Assembly (NCBI RefSeq): GCF_901000735.1
Contig: NC_081544.1
Coordinates: forward strand, 29,568,095-29,632,094
Direction of reading: 5' to 3'
From: Corylus avellana
Taxonomy: Eukaryota; Streptophyta; Magnoliopsida; Fagales; Betulaceae
Length of the DNA: 64,000 bases
Position 1 is the first letter of the stretch. Each line of letters opens with the position of its first letter. Position numbers and translations under genes: made by a program. This document shows positions 40,850-53,785 of this stretch, piece by piece. The notes under the pieces are model-generated. The model ran no database searches. It was not told where the DNA came from and was given only the letters and a program-made list of their open reading frames with translations.

Positions 40850-43800
40850 ATGGAGGCCGGAAGAGTGGGAAGGATAAAGCTGGGTTCACAGGGACTGGAG
40901 GTGTCGGCACAGGGCCTGGGCTGCATGGGCATGTCCGTCGCCTTCTATGGTCTTCCCAAGCCCGAAGAAGACATGGTCGCTCTCATCCACCACGCTGTCC
41001 ACTCCGGCGTCACCTTCCTCGACACCTCCGACATCTACGGCCCCTTCACCAACGAAATCCTTCTTGGAAAGGTCGCATATCATTCGTTTTTGCCTGTTTT
41101 GTTTGTTCTTTCTTAGATTTCGTTTCTTCGGCCGCAGGCTTTAAAGGGAGGGGTGAGAGAGAGGGTGCAATTGGCAACCAAATTCGGATTTAGCAAAGCG
41201 GATGGGAAGACGGAGATCCGTGGCGATCCAGCGTATGTGAGAGCCGCCTGTGAGGCCAGCTTGAGGCGCCTCGACTTGGATTGCATCGATCTCTATTACC
41301 AGCACCGCGTCGACACCAGCCTTCCCATCGAAGTCACGGTTCGTTCCTCGTATCTTTTACAAAATAGGTCAGTGTAGAGGATTAATTATGCAATTCTTTT
41401 CTTGTTTATATAGATTAGGGAACTGAAGAAATTAGTGGAAGAAGGTAAAATAAAGTTCATTGGTCTATCCGAGGCCTCTGCTTCGACCATCAGAAGAGCA
41501 CATTCTGTTCACCCAATAATAGCTGTGCAGCTTGAGTGGTCTTTGTGGACAAGAGATGTGGAGGAAGAAATCATTCCTACTTGCAGGTGAGGCAGCAATT
41601 GCTTTAATTCCTTTTTTATGAGGTTATACTAGAATAATCAAAATCCAAATTTTAATTTTTCAGGGAACTGGGCATTGGTATTGTCGCATACAGTCCTCTA
41701 GCACGAGGATTCTTTTCGTCAGGGATTAAGGCTGTTGAAAATCGTTCCAACGAGGTTTGTACGTCTACCGCATATGTTGAGCTTCAAAATGAAATAGGCA
41801 GTCATTTAGACTAACAGTTCTATAGCATCATTGCTGCATTTTTCAGTATTTTGAGACTTTTATCTCGCAAGTAACTGTTGGCTCACATGGTGATTGACCT
41901 TGTAAAGATCAGTATATGCTTTCCCTGTTTCTTTTAATGACCTCATACTTTTTCTTCAGTAGGCAACATTCTAGATGCTCAATGGTTTGCTATTTATTTA
42001 TTTATTTTTTTATCAGGTCCTTTTGATTTTGCGTAAGACTGGTTTTTATTTAGATTAATATTATTCTTCACTCATTTATCATACCCATTTCACATTGGCT
42101 GGCATGGTTTGTTTTGAGTAGCTAACATAAGAAGCCAGTTAAAACACACCATGTGATAAATGAGATTGAAGAGTAGCGTTACTCTTCTATTTAATGATTC
42201 TTGACTGATTCTTTGCTGTTAGTTTTTTGTTGCTCCTAAGAGATTGATTATTGTTTACTGTACTGTACTCTGCATAATTCATCCATGATGGAAACTTTTC
42301 CTTGTTGGAGGTTGAACTCCTACAAAGATGCTGGTTTAATCACATCAGTGACTTAGTATATGCAAGTACTACGGCACTTAGTAAGCATGAGATGCCAAAA
42401 CTACATTCATTATGAAGTTGCTTTAGTTGATGGCGCACGTCTTTATTGTCGTCCAGTATCTTTCAGTGTTGGGAAAATTAAGGCAGACTAGCTATGTTTC
42501 AGAATTATGTTAAAGTGTGTGCTGCAATCAAGGACAGCGTTTCTACTGTACATATAATTCTGAGTTGGGGAGCAAAAGGAGAAGTTTGGGTGTATGTTTT
42601 GTAGAGGTTATATTGAATTCCGGGATCAATTGTTTTTTGGTTGTGGATAAAGCAAGAGCATTTGGCAAGTTGTCATGAAGAAATGTAATCAGGATAATAT
42701 TCCTATTGAATGGGAAGATATTCCAAGGGAGTGAAAGAATGGAGGGGAAAGAGCCTAAAAGCAAGTATTTGTAGATTAGCTTGGGGCTTGGTGGTATACC
42801 ATCTGTGGAGGCAGAGAAATGATGTCAGATTTGGGAACTCCTTAATCTCTGAGGAAAAAATGAGTCAAAAGATTTTTTGGGAGGTTGGAACTAGAATTAT
42901 ATGGTAGGGCAATTTTAATGGTAATGAGGAGAATATGTCTCTTTGTGCTAATGGGATATCCCAACTTCTGTTCTGATGCAAGTCTGGTTGACTGTTGGCT
43001 GTAAGCTTCACTGCTTGATGTTAGCTCTGCTGCTGTTCAATCTGGGCTTATGCTGCACAAGTATAGCTGCTGGATAGCTGAAGGAGGAAACTTAGTAGAG
43101 ATAAGTTGTTCCTCTTCCTCTGAATTGGGGAAGCTTAGTACGGATAAGTGTTCCTCTGTTTTGGGCTGATTGTTTGGAGTAGTATCTTTGTGTAGTGTAC
43201 TGCTCTTTGTTGCACTGAGATAGGCTTTGTTTTTGGTAGTTTGTTGGGGATGGTTTTGCTGATTGTTGTAAGGCCTAATTGCCTTGGGGATTTAGCAGGT
43301 TTCTGCTAGTGTGTAGTACTTCATTATTTGGTGTTAATAGAAATTTATTCATAAAAAAATTAAAAAAAAAAAAAAAAAAAAAAAACCATTGCCTTCCTGA
43401 ATTACACAGCCTCCTAGAAAAATATTTAATAATTTCAGTCTTAGTGCTTATAAGCATTATAAAGGGTATGCTTGTCATTGGTACCGTAGATGTCCATTAA
43501 TATGTGATTCCAGTCTCAATGCTGATATATGTATTTACTTTACTGCTTGCAGTCTCTACCCAGGTTCCAACCTGAAAGTCTGGAGCACAACAAAATCATA
43601 TTTGAGCGTGTTAATGAAATGGCAATGAGGAAGGGATGCACCCCATCGCAGCTAGCATTGGCCTGGGTTCATCACCAAGGGAATGGCGTGTGTCCCATTC
43701 CAGGAACCACCAAAATTGATAACTTCAATCAGAATATTGGAGCTCTGTCTGTGAAACTCACACCAAGAGAAATGACTGAGCTCGAGTCATTTGCTTCCGA

Positions 43801-43891
43801 GGATGTTGTTAAGGGTGATAGATATACGAATGACATTGTAACTTGGAAAACTTCTGAAACTCCCCAACTTTCTTCATGGAAAGCTGCATAA
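40850..43891 (+). CDS. AKR10: aldo-keto reductase with LINE in intron 4
   Basis: Exons 40850-41071, 41138-41338, 41414-41586, 41664-41754 and 43553-43891 give 341 residues. One residue is inserted in exon 1 (MSVAFYG). Exon 4 ends early: 12 bases are lost just before the donor, so VENRSNE replaces the usual [11 protein letters not shown], in frame. Tetrad Asp58, Tyr63, Lys89, His130. Other changes are IRELKK (exon 3), LRRLDLD and FSKADGK (exon 2), and TPREM in exon 5. Intron 4 is 1798 bp because a truncated LINE with a poly-A tail lies in it. Open, but the most altered of the intact copies, so reduced activity is possible. Confidence 0.87.
42515..43385 (+). mobile_element. 5'-truncated LINE in AKR10 intron 4
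   Basis: The region 42750-42907 translates to a LINE ORF2 C-terminal phrase ([20 protein letters not shown]) and is followed by ~450 bp of 3' UTR and a ~25-base A tail (43361-43385). The matching intron in AKR6 runs straight from GTGCGCT to CATTATTGCC, marking the insertion point. Same strand as the gene. No clear target duplication. Confidence 0.8.
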
Positions 43892-44591
43892 GTACCGGCC
43901 TTTTGCTATGTCTCAATAACTTCAATCCTCATAGACTTTGTAAACTTTGTAAATATTATAATTGAAGTGCTTTGAGTTCTTGATTGCTCAGGATAATATA
44001 TATTTATTAGAATGTTATCAAGCTTGATTTTATGAAGATTAGATTTGGTACAAAATAAGACCCGTCCAGATATCCGGAATATTATATAATCTTTTGTTTT
44101 GATTAAAAAGACCCCCAAGAGATTGACCGACGCAGGTCCTTAAGCCAGAAGTTTGACGACTGGGTAAATTTGCTAAGACATCCCTCTGATAGTCTGATAA
44201 GCAATCCTTACTCTTAACTTCCAATTGCAATCTTAATGGTATCCGTTAATGTGCCATGTTAGATGCAATCATACAAAGACATGTGTCACCACAATCAAAA
44301 AACATAAAATATAAATATAATTCTTTTTGAAAAAAATACAATTTCAGAGGGGGTGGTCGAGCCAGTATATATTATGAATGGATGTTGAGAATAAGAACGT
44401 ATTTGCTTTCGTTGCTTACCGTAAGGATGCTTCAAATAATTTTTTTAATAATTATGCGCGTGGGTGTTTTGTCCTGCTAGTTTTTCTGCCCCACCTCCGC
44501 CAGGACCGCCACCATCTCCACCAACATCTAATAAAATATAGATTAACAAACGGACCATTATCTTTTATTTTGGTTAAAAAGGACGGTGTGA
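43892..44591. other. AKR10-AKR11 intergenic
   Basis: 3' flank followed by a degraded promoter-type box near 44113 (GATTGACCGACGCAGG). No gene seen. Confidence 0.5.
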
Positions 44592-44616
44592 GATTGGCTG
44601 ACGTAAGTCCTTACGC
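44592..44616 (+). promoter_or_regulatory. TGACG-type palindromic promoter box of AKR11
   Basis: GATTGGCTGACGTAAG then TCCTTACGC. CGTAAG and CTTACG form an imperfect palindrome, with a full TGACGTAAG core, about 75-100 bp before the ATG. Confidence 0.5.
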
Positions 44617-44688
44617 ACGCTGGAGCCTTTTTAAATATCGCCCAACTTGGGTTTCTGGTAGCAGCTGGAAAGAAAGAAAGAAAAAGAA

Positions 44689-46384
<1,696 letters not shown>

Positions 46385-46638
46385 GCACAAACCTTTTCTT
46401 GTGTCTGATCAATAGCTTGAATCCCTGCAGACTTTGTCAATATTATAATATCTGTGTGTTGAGTTCTTGACTCCTCAGAATAATATATGTTCTATTAGAA
46501 TGTTATGATGCCTGATAATTCATGAAGATCAGACCACATATTTTTCTCAATAACCGTACTTTGTTTGCAATGTTCGATGATGTCGTGCAAAAGACCATAA
46601 TTACATAATAACACAGATTTAGTCGATGTGGGAAACAA

Positions 46639-48664
46639 TTAGAACTTGGTACCATTTAGTTCGGAAAAGCCAATGCTTGGATCCTCACCCTCCTCAATCA
46701 CCCTCCTCACTCTTTCTACTCTCTCAAGAACACCTTTCACTGCAATGTCAAATGCATCTTCAAAGCTCTCTCGTCTACTCCTCGGATCGGCATAAACTAT
46801 TCTCGGAATCAGCTTTATAACCTCCTCTCTCATGGCCAACACTTTCTTCTTCGGAATCCGAAGCAATCTCTCATTCACAGCAGCCTTTTTCTCCTTGACA
46901 TCGTCCAGCGGTATCATCACCGAATACTCTGTATACTTCTTCGGTAAATGCCACAAGTACTGCGCATAAGCAGAACCCACGTGGAAGAAGACCGGAATAC
47001 AGCCGGCCAGAATCGAGTCAAAAGTTGACCGCCTCGTGTATGAATCCCCAGGAGGCTGCAGGCAAAAAACAGAGCTTTGAAATGCCTTCATCACATTTGC
47101 AGGGTCGTCACACTTGCTTGCTCCATTGAAACAACCAAGAAAATTGCATGTGGGTGACGACTGGCATTCATCAATCAGCTCACTTCGTATGGAATCTGTT
47201 GCATTGGGTCGTGGGGCACCAGCAAAAGTGAACAGGTACCGCCGCTTTGTTCTTCTCATTTTTTTCTGCCACCGGATTACCTGTTAAATCACCAGTTACA
47301 GATTTCAAACTCTAGATTAATACGTAAGGCCTAGACAAAAAGTAGGATTTTAAATCAAATCAAAGAAATTTAGGATTGCATTTTTAAGAATTTGCCATTT
47401 GAAAACACAGAAAATTTGGTAATGAGATGTTTTTTTGAAAATACATAATTTTTAAATGCTAAACTGTGATTTTAAAGGCCAAATCGAGATTTTGCCAAAC
47501 ATGCATTTTCAAATCGTACTTTTTAAAACCGCAATCACAAAATGAACCTACTAACACGAGCTTGATTCGCATAAGGTAATCAAATCAAGCTTGTGTTAGA
47601 GCCTATTTGAGATTTTGAAATTTTGTTTTTAAGTCGCATGTAAAGAGATGTGTTTTTGAAAACGTACAATTTTAAAATGTTAAATTGCGATTTTAAAGGT
47701 CAAATCATGATTTTACCAAATATTTTCAAATAAGACTTTATAAAATCACAATCTCAAATAGACTCTAACATGAGCTTGATTCGATTACCTGATTGATCTT
47801 CGTAGGATGGAAGTATGTTGGATATGGTATTGCAAAGTCATTGTTCCACGAGCTTGACTCGATTGACAACAATGTCAAGTTCTTGGATTCAGGCAAAAAC
47901 ATAAGCTTGGAACCCCAATCAGAATCATCATCTGTCTGCCTCCTGAAATCCCAAGAAATCCTTCCTCCAACCAAGAAATGATCTCTACCCCACATTCTTC
48001 TCCACTCTGGTTTTTCTGCAAGCCACTTGAGCAGACTGTAAGAAGATGCATCTCTCACTGAGATGTTAAAACCCCAAAGGAACCGACCCACATCAAGGCC
48101 AGCATAAAACGGTACATAAACTGCCGAAGCCAACGACGAGTCGTTTGTCAAGCACTTGTAGCGCTTCATCCTGTTGTGGAAGATGACTTCCAACGTAAAT
48201 TGGTTCGTCACAAACCAACCCGTTTTCGACAAAACCGGTTCCGGATTATTCTCAACCCGAGGACCAAGACCCATGTTTGATATAGCCGGGCACATGTCGG
48301 TCCATTTGATAAGCGAATGGCAATTCTTGAGCAACTCGTCGTTGAATTGGCTGGGAAGATCATGCATGTAAATGTATCGACCCGAACACAAATCCGAACC
48401 GGATTTTGTCTCGTTTTTGTCGTCTGTTGTACTTACGGAAGAATCAAAAGATTTGGGTGTGCGGGTTTGGGTGGCATGATTGACAAAGTTGTTGACTAGA
48501 AAAGTGACACCGTTTTGATCGCCGCCAATCAAAGCCGTACGATCAAATAAGAGCAATATCAAGCTTAAAAGAAAGGAGAAGAGTAAGACAAACCAGAGTT
48601 GATTATGGCAGTTTCCCACGGTGAATATTTTCTCCATGTTTTCTGATCTCTTTGCATGCACCAA
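46639..48664 (-). CDS. GT47 family xyloglucan galactosyltransferase-like (MUR3/KATAMARI1-like)
   Basis: Two exons on the minus strand: 48664-47789 (292 codons) and 47280-46639, joined by a 508-bp GT-AG intron, give 505 residues. Residues ~22-40 ([19 protein letters not shown]) form a single membrane anchor after a short basic N-terminus, as expected of a Golgi type II protein. The exostosin domain follows, from [10 protein letters not shown] to the hallmark [21 protein letters not shown] (starts at residue 368), [12 protein letters not shown] and [14 protein letters not shown]3 itself adds galactose to xyloglucan side chains. This clade includes members with other sugar specificity, so the exact acceptor is uncertain. 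Met10 is an alternative start. Confidence 0.9.
47575..47789. mobile_element. MITE-like element forming the GT47 5' splice site
   Basis: Inverted ends GGTAATCAAATCAAGCTTG (left, +) and GGTAATCGAATCAAGCTCA (right, - strand) continue with similarity for ~40 bp (TGTTAGAG, TATTTGAGATT). The right end abuts exon 1, so the donor GT is the element's own terminus. A related, more diverged copy precedes it (about 47400-47574). No target duplication identified. Confidence 0.5.
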
Positions 48665-51500
48665 AAACTACAACAGCAGAATGGTGATCATCGTATTAAG
48701 AATCTAGAAAGAATAAGACATGAGAGATCGAGAGAGATTGATATGGAGGAGGAGTTTGAGCTGTTGAGCATTCTAATGACGAAAATTAATTAAATTAATT
48801 AACCAGCTGGTTGAAGAAGTCATTTAAGGCATAGAACCAAGAAAGGCAAGCATACGCCAGTTTACAAAATATTCCATAAACACATATTCCTGCAGATCTT
48901 CATAGCGAATCATATATAATCAATATATTTTCTGTCTTCAATCAATTAATATCCAAATATTATATTATAAAGTGTGAAAATGGAGTAATGCTACAAGTCT
49001 CTCTTATGTACGTCCCTCTTGAGTCCTTTTAAGAATGATGTGGCTACTAAAATCACCATTAAGCTTGTGATTAATTATTATTGGATTTTGATCAAATTGT
49101 GATTTTAATATATAGCCACATCATTTTTGAAGGGATTCAAGAAGAAAACAAGAGAGACTTCTAGAATTATTAGTGAAAATGGTCGTTTCAATTTATATAG
49201 CTCAACATGGCCTCGAAAAATTTACTTAATTAATTCTAAAATCAAGTAATAGCCCAATCTCTATTTCTTCTATTTCTCCCAACGGGAGACTTTCTTCAAC
49301 ATTTGTCATGTTTTATCATAAAAGTAGAGGACAATATCTCTACCTTCTCTTCTTTTATCTTCTTCCGTCTCGATCTTGGTACAAACTACTCGGTTAAATT
49401 TATATATATAACACCGAATCATCTGTAATTTTTTTTATCTCTCTTTAATTTTTTTTCTTACTTTCGTTATTATCTTCTTATTTTATATTTTCTCCAAACT
49501 TCAATATTGTATAAAGAAAATATTGTATGCCTTCAAAAAGCATATACCATATTAAAAAAGCAATCGGGTGTTTTATAGTTAATAAAACAAAAAACAAAAA
49601 ACAAAAAAACAAAAAACAAAATGGATTGATCAAAATTTTCAAGTACTATCAAATACTCGAAAATACTAAAAAAAATAGGAAAAATTTCATTTACAATCCC
49701 TGAACTTTCAATTTGATGCAATGTACTCCTTCAGTCAAATTTAAAACTTTAAGAGTGATAAAATGACCTTTATATTCCTGACTTTTTTATAAAATTTCAA
49801 ATTTACTCTTAATTTTCAAATAATTTTTTTTTTTTAAAAAAAATGAAAATTAAAGGGTAATTTGGTTTTTTTAGTAATTTCTGTTAAGGGTTAACGGTTG
49901 AATTTGACCGCCGCGGGTGCGGGGGGGGGGGTCAATTGAATCAAATTGAAAATTCAGATGATTAAATTGAAAGTTTTTAAAATTTAAGAAGGTCTTTTCA
50001 AAACGAGTTGTAGTTCAAAGATCTAAAGTGAAGTTTTCCAAAAAAAAATATTATCCGACAAAACAAAGAGGTTGATGATGTAGATGGGAGAGGGAGAAAA
50101 TGGGAAAAATGAAACCCTAGGCTGCCAAACATATGATTCCTTTTTTGTTCGTCAAAAGGTGATTTTGTAAATTTCCTGTAGTCTGGAATAAAAGGTAGTT
50201 AGGCTTTCTTTTTCGCTCACTTGTCTTTTTAGGGCTAATTCTCAAGTCATTTCAACCTATTTCACCGATACTTAATTACCTTAATTGAATTATTTTATGA
50301 CTTTTAATAATAATTTTAAAAATTACATCACTTTAAAATATAAAATACAAATAAAAAAACAAGTGAGATACTTACCTTAATTGAATTATTCCTCTATGTC
50401 TATGATGTCCATATATAGTTACTACTTTATTATCATTATTTTCAACAATATATCATCCTCTTTTAGAAAGAGATCATGAACACAATTAATTTCTTTATAT
50501 ATATATAGTCACTCATGAGTGCTATATTTCCTCACTATATAATCATCATTATTAATAGTGTTTTGTGTACGATCAAAGGTCAGCCAAGGAATTCCTTTCT
50601 TCTTCTTCTTCTTCTTCTCTCTCTTTTTGTATGGTGATAAAATTATCTCATTTTCCCATCCTATAAATCTAATGATATATAACCAGAACTAGTTTGATCA
50701 AACATTAATTATAAATTTGTTGGGTTTAATTACATGATCATCTCTTAGCTTAATTAAGAACTTTAAATCGAAAAATAAATACTCCTAAGATATGTTACAA
50801 TGTCGCTCTCCTTAAGACATTCTTAATTCGTTCTTATCAATATAATTCAATTTCTGTGGAAAAAAAATATATATATATCGAAAATCAACAATTGGTGCGC
50901 ACCGGATTATGAAGGAACAAATCTACTTTCTACGTATAGAAAAAAAAAAGTCACCTATGTGTCATGCACGCTCGGACCCTTCTAAAGTGAAAATTCTGAC
51001 CAAAAATCTACTTTCTACATATAAAAATAAAAATAAAAAAGGTCACCTATGAGTGCTTCACACAAATCCCCTCCATTATCCAATACCCAATTCCTGGATG
51101 ACATGAAGGAGAGATGAGGGAGAGAGATTGAGAGCTTGTGAGGAGAGAGTGTGAGGAGAAATATAAAAATATAAAAAATAGGAGTAAAGAAATGATTTTG
51201 TTCTTTAAATTTAGGGAGAGGTCTGACAAGACCTAAAATGGATAGGGGAATAGAGAGCTTGATGAAGCTTGCTTTTTGTTAAATTTAACCAAATTTTGGC
51301 TAAAAGTCATGAATTTTAGAGAGCTCATTGAGGATGCTCCAAAAGCATTTATATTGAGCTCTTCAATTTTTTTCTAAATTTATCTCTAAAAATCTATTTT
51401 GATTGATTTTGTTAGTCATGTTTCAAAATCATTGACATCAAACTCTCTAAATATTTATCTACTTTAATTAAATATTATATTTTATTGGTTGAAACCAACT
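48665..51500. other. GT47 5' flank and intergenic
   Basis: No gene seen. It contains the MITE at 48983-49171, a poly-G tract (about 49920-49931), long A runs and a CTT repeat (50599-50615). Frames in this stretch are low complexity. Confidence 0.5.
48974..49180. mobile_element. Mutator-type MITE
   Basis: Element 48983-49171 (189 bp) flanked by the 9-bp direct repeat GTGAAAATG (48974-48982 and 49172-49180). The imperfect inverted ends share AAGTCTCTCTT, and the left end GAGTAATG equals that of the MITE in AKR5psi. The arms continue with AATGATGTGGCTA on both sides. Confidence 0.75.
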
Positions 51501-52183
51501 GTTTTTTTTTTTTTTTTTTTTTTTGGGGGGGGTTGATAAACTTGCAGCTTTCATTGAATTAATCAGTTGGACAGAGCATTGAGCTCTGATACAATAATCT
51601 CATGAATACAATCAGGTGGTTCATGCATCCACGTCCTCTCCTCCTGCTTTGCAACCAACCTAGTTAGGACATGAGCAGCTTGATTGGTCTCTCTGCAGGC
51701 ATAGACCATTTTTGAACACGAGATAGCTGCTAACTTAGTCCGAATATCCTCCACAAGATGTCCCCTATGGCTCCAGTTCGGCTCCCTGGAATTTACGCCA
51801 TCTACAATAGTTTTAGCATCACCTTCCAGGCAGACCTGCCACAGCCCTAGCTCCCTTGCCACCTGAATGCCATTATGGCTGCCCAAGCTTCAACAGACGC
51901 TCGATCAACAGTACCTTGTCGGGTAACACACCTAGCTGCAACCAGACTTCCCAAATGGTCACAGATGACTGCTCCTAGAACCACTCGATCATTTTTCTTT
52001 CCAATGGCCGCATCCCAATTCACCTTATGCCAACCATGCGAAGGAGCCGTCCACTTACTTGGGGAAGAAACTTCCATCGCTGCCCAAGAAGTATGATTCT
52101 CTGTTTGTGCTTCATGAAACTCCCTCAAGGCTTCTGAGGCACTGACAAGTAAGACAGTTGGGTGTGAGAACAAATCTTCATGA

Positions 52184-52812
52184 ATTACTGTGACGTCCCA
52201 CATCGCCTGGGTATGGAGATGAGGATATGCTTAAATGTATACTACACCCTTAATGACAACAACGCGTTTTAAAGCCGTGATGATCATGATCCCATCAGAA
52301 TTCCGCAGTTAAGCGTGCTTCTGCTGAGTAGTACCAGGATGGGTGACCACCCTGGGAAGTCTGGTTCGAGGGGAGCCAAAAGCGGACAATATTGTGTGTT
52401 ATTGGGGTGTGAGATGTTACAATTGGTATCAGAGCCATTGCTCAGCCTGAGATGGGGGGAGCATGCACAAGCCCATGAAGGTCGTTAGCGGGCGCTCGCT
52501 GGGGCGGACGCCAAGAATGGGCGAATCCCATGAGGGTCGCCAGCGAGGACGCTGAGTCCTAAGAGGAGGTGATTGTGACGTCCCACATCGCCTGGGTATG
52601 GAGATGAGGATATGCTTAAATGTATACTACACCCTTAATGACAACAACGCGTTTTAAAGCTGTGATGGTCATAATCCCATCAGAACTCCCCAGTTAAGCA
52701 TGCTTCTGCTGGAGTAGTACCAGGATGGATGACCACCCTGGGAAGTCTGATTCGAGGGGAGCCAAAAGCGGACAATATTGTGTGTCATTGGGGTGGGGGA
52801 TGTTACAATTAC
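52184..52812 (+). mobile_element. Complete Cassandra-type TRIM retrotransposon carrying 5S rRNA sequence
   Basis: Two direct LTRs (52189-52421, 233 bp; 52574-52807, 234 bp) start TGTGACGTCCCACATCGCC and end GATGTTACA. The 5-bp repeat ATTAC lies on both sides (52184-52188 and 52808-52812). Just after the 5' LTR is TGGTATCAGAGCC, the primer site for initiator tRNA-Met. A polypurine tract (AAGAGGAGGTGA) precedes the 3' LTR. The internal part is only 152 bp with no ORF, so it needs proteins from other elements. The LTRs differ at about a dozen positions. Confidence 0.93.
52275..52370 (+). repeat. 5S rRNA-derived sequence in the Cassandra 5' LTR
   Basis: Contains GATCCCATCAGAATTCCGCA, GTTAAGCGTGCTT and AGTAGTACCAGGATGGGTGA, matching the middle and 3' parts of plant 5S rRNA, including the internal pol III control region. 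A second copy is at 52662-52752 in the 3' LTR. Not a functional 5S gene; the 5' end of the rRNA is diverged. Confidence 0.9.
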
Positions 52813-53785
52813 CGCATTCCTCCGTAACCAGATTCTGCGGGCAACCATCACAAACAATTGGAACTCTTCCTTCCTGCATCTACTCAGCATCTCTTCAGCT
52901 ACCCTTAGAAAGTCAAAGTTCAAGTATGAACATTTCTGAAAGTTCATACAGCCCCCACTCCATACATCACATGCCAAGGGGCATAGCCAAAGTATGTGAC
53001 ATATGGATTCTTCCTCAGTCCCGCAGATAGGGCAGGTCGGGTCAGTGAGTATTTTATGTCTTACCAGATTTAAGCGCGTAGGCAATATATCTTGGCAAGC
53101 CCGCCAAAAAAACACCTTCTTTGCATTAGGAATTTGCAAGCTCCATAAAGCCTTCCATACCTTACTGTCCTGTTTACGAATAGAACATTCTGTCATCCTC
53201 ATGTTATCCAACTCCTTCTGGATATGGAATCCACTCTTAACTGTAAAGATTCCAGATTCAGTATCCCTCCATATAAGTCTATCTTCTTGGTTTGTAGAGC
53301 TAATGGGAAGAGACCTTATCATAACTAACTCCTCCACCGAGAACAATCGATCCAAGAGGGACTGCTCCCATTTGCACCCACTCCCATCAAAAAGTTGATC
53401 AACCGTGGCCTACGGGTCAAGCAAGGTTGGAGGAGATTGAACCCGAAATGCATGTTGAAGGATTTGGGATCCACCGATCTGCCCAGATGCGGGCTACTCT
53501 TCCATTCCCAATCCTCCACACCAATCCTTCCTTTAAAAGCTCACAAGATCCTTGTATACTTCTCTAAGCGAACAATGGTTTTTTTCCTAGCTGGGCATCA
53601 AGCTAGTATTGTACCATTCGGATGATATTTGCTTTTAATGATTTGTGCTACTAAACTACCTGGCATCGTCCACATCCTCCAAGCTTGTTTCGCCAAAAGG
53701 GCTTTATTAAAACAGCTTAGGTCCCGAAATTCCAGTCCTCCACTTGCTTTGGATTCCCCCATTTTACTCCAACTCATCCAAGAAT

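Larger units (their letters stand above)
51501..53785 (-). mobile_element. LINE (non-LTR retrotransposon), 5'-truncated, minus strand
   Basis: Runs on the minus strand from an RT C-terminal phrase (SKASGGLEFRDLSCFNKALL, ~53750-53690) through a zf-RVT domain (CPICGTEEESICH, ~53030-52990) to an RNase H-type domain (WHKVNWDAAIG at ~52030; CLEGDAKTIVDG at ~51830-51790). It ends in a 3' UTR and a poly-T on the plus strand (51501-51524). The RNase H part is frameshifted near 51860. A Cassandra TRIM (52189-52807) splits it between zf-RVT and RNase H. Not functional. Confidence 0.88.

Noticed and set aside
52275..52370. Functional 5S rRNA gene
   Set aside because: Only the middle and 3' parts match, and they sit in both LTRs of a TRIM, so this is the Cassandra-captured copy.
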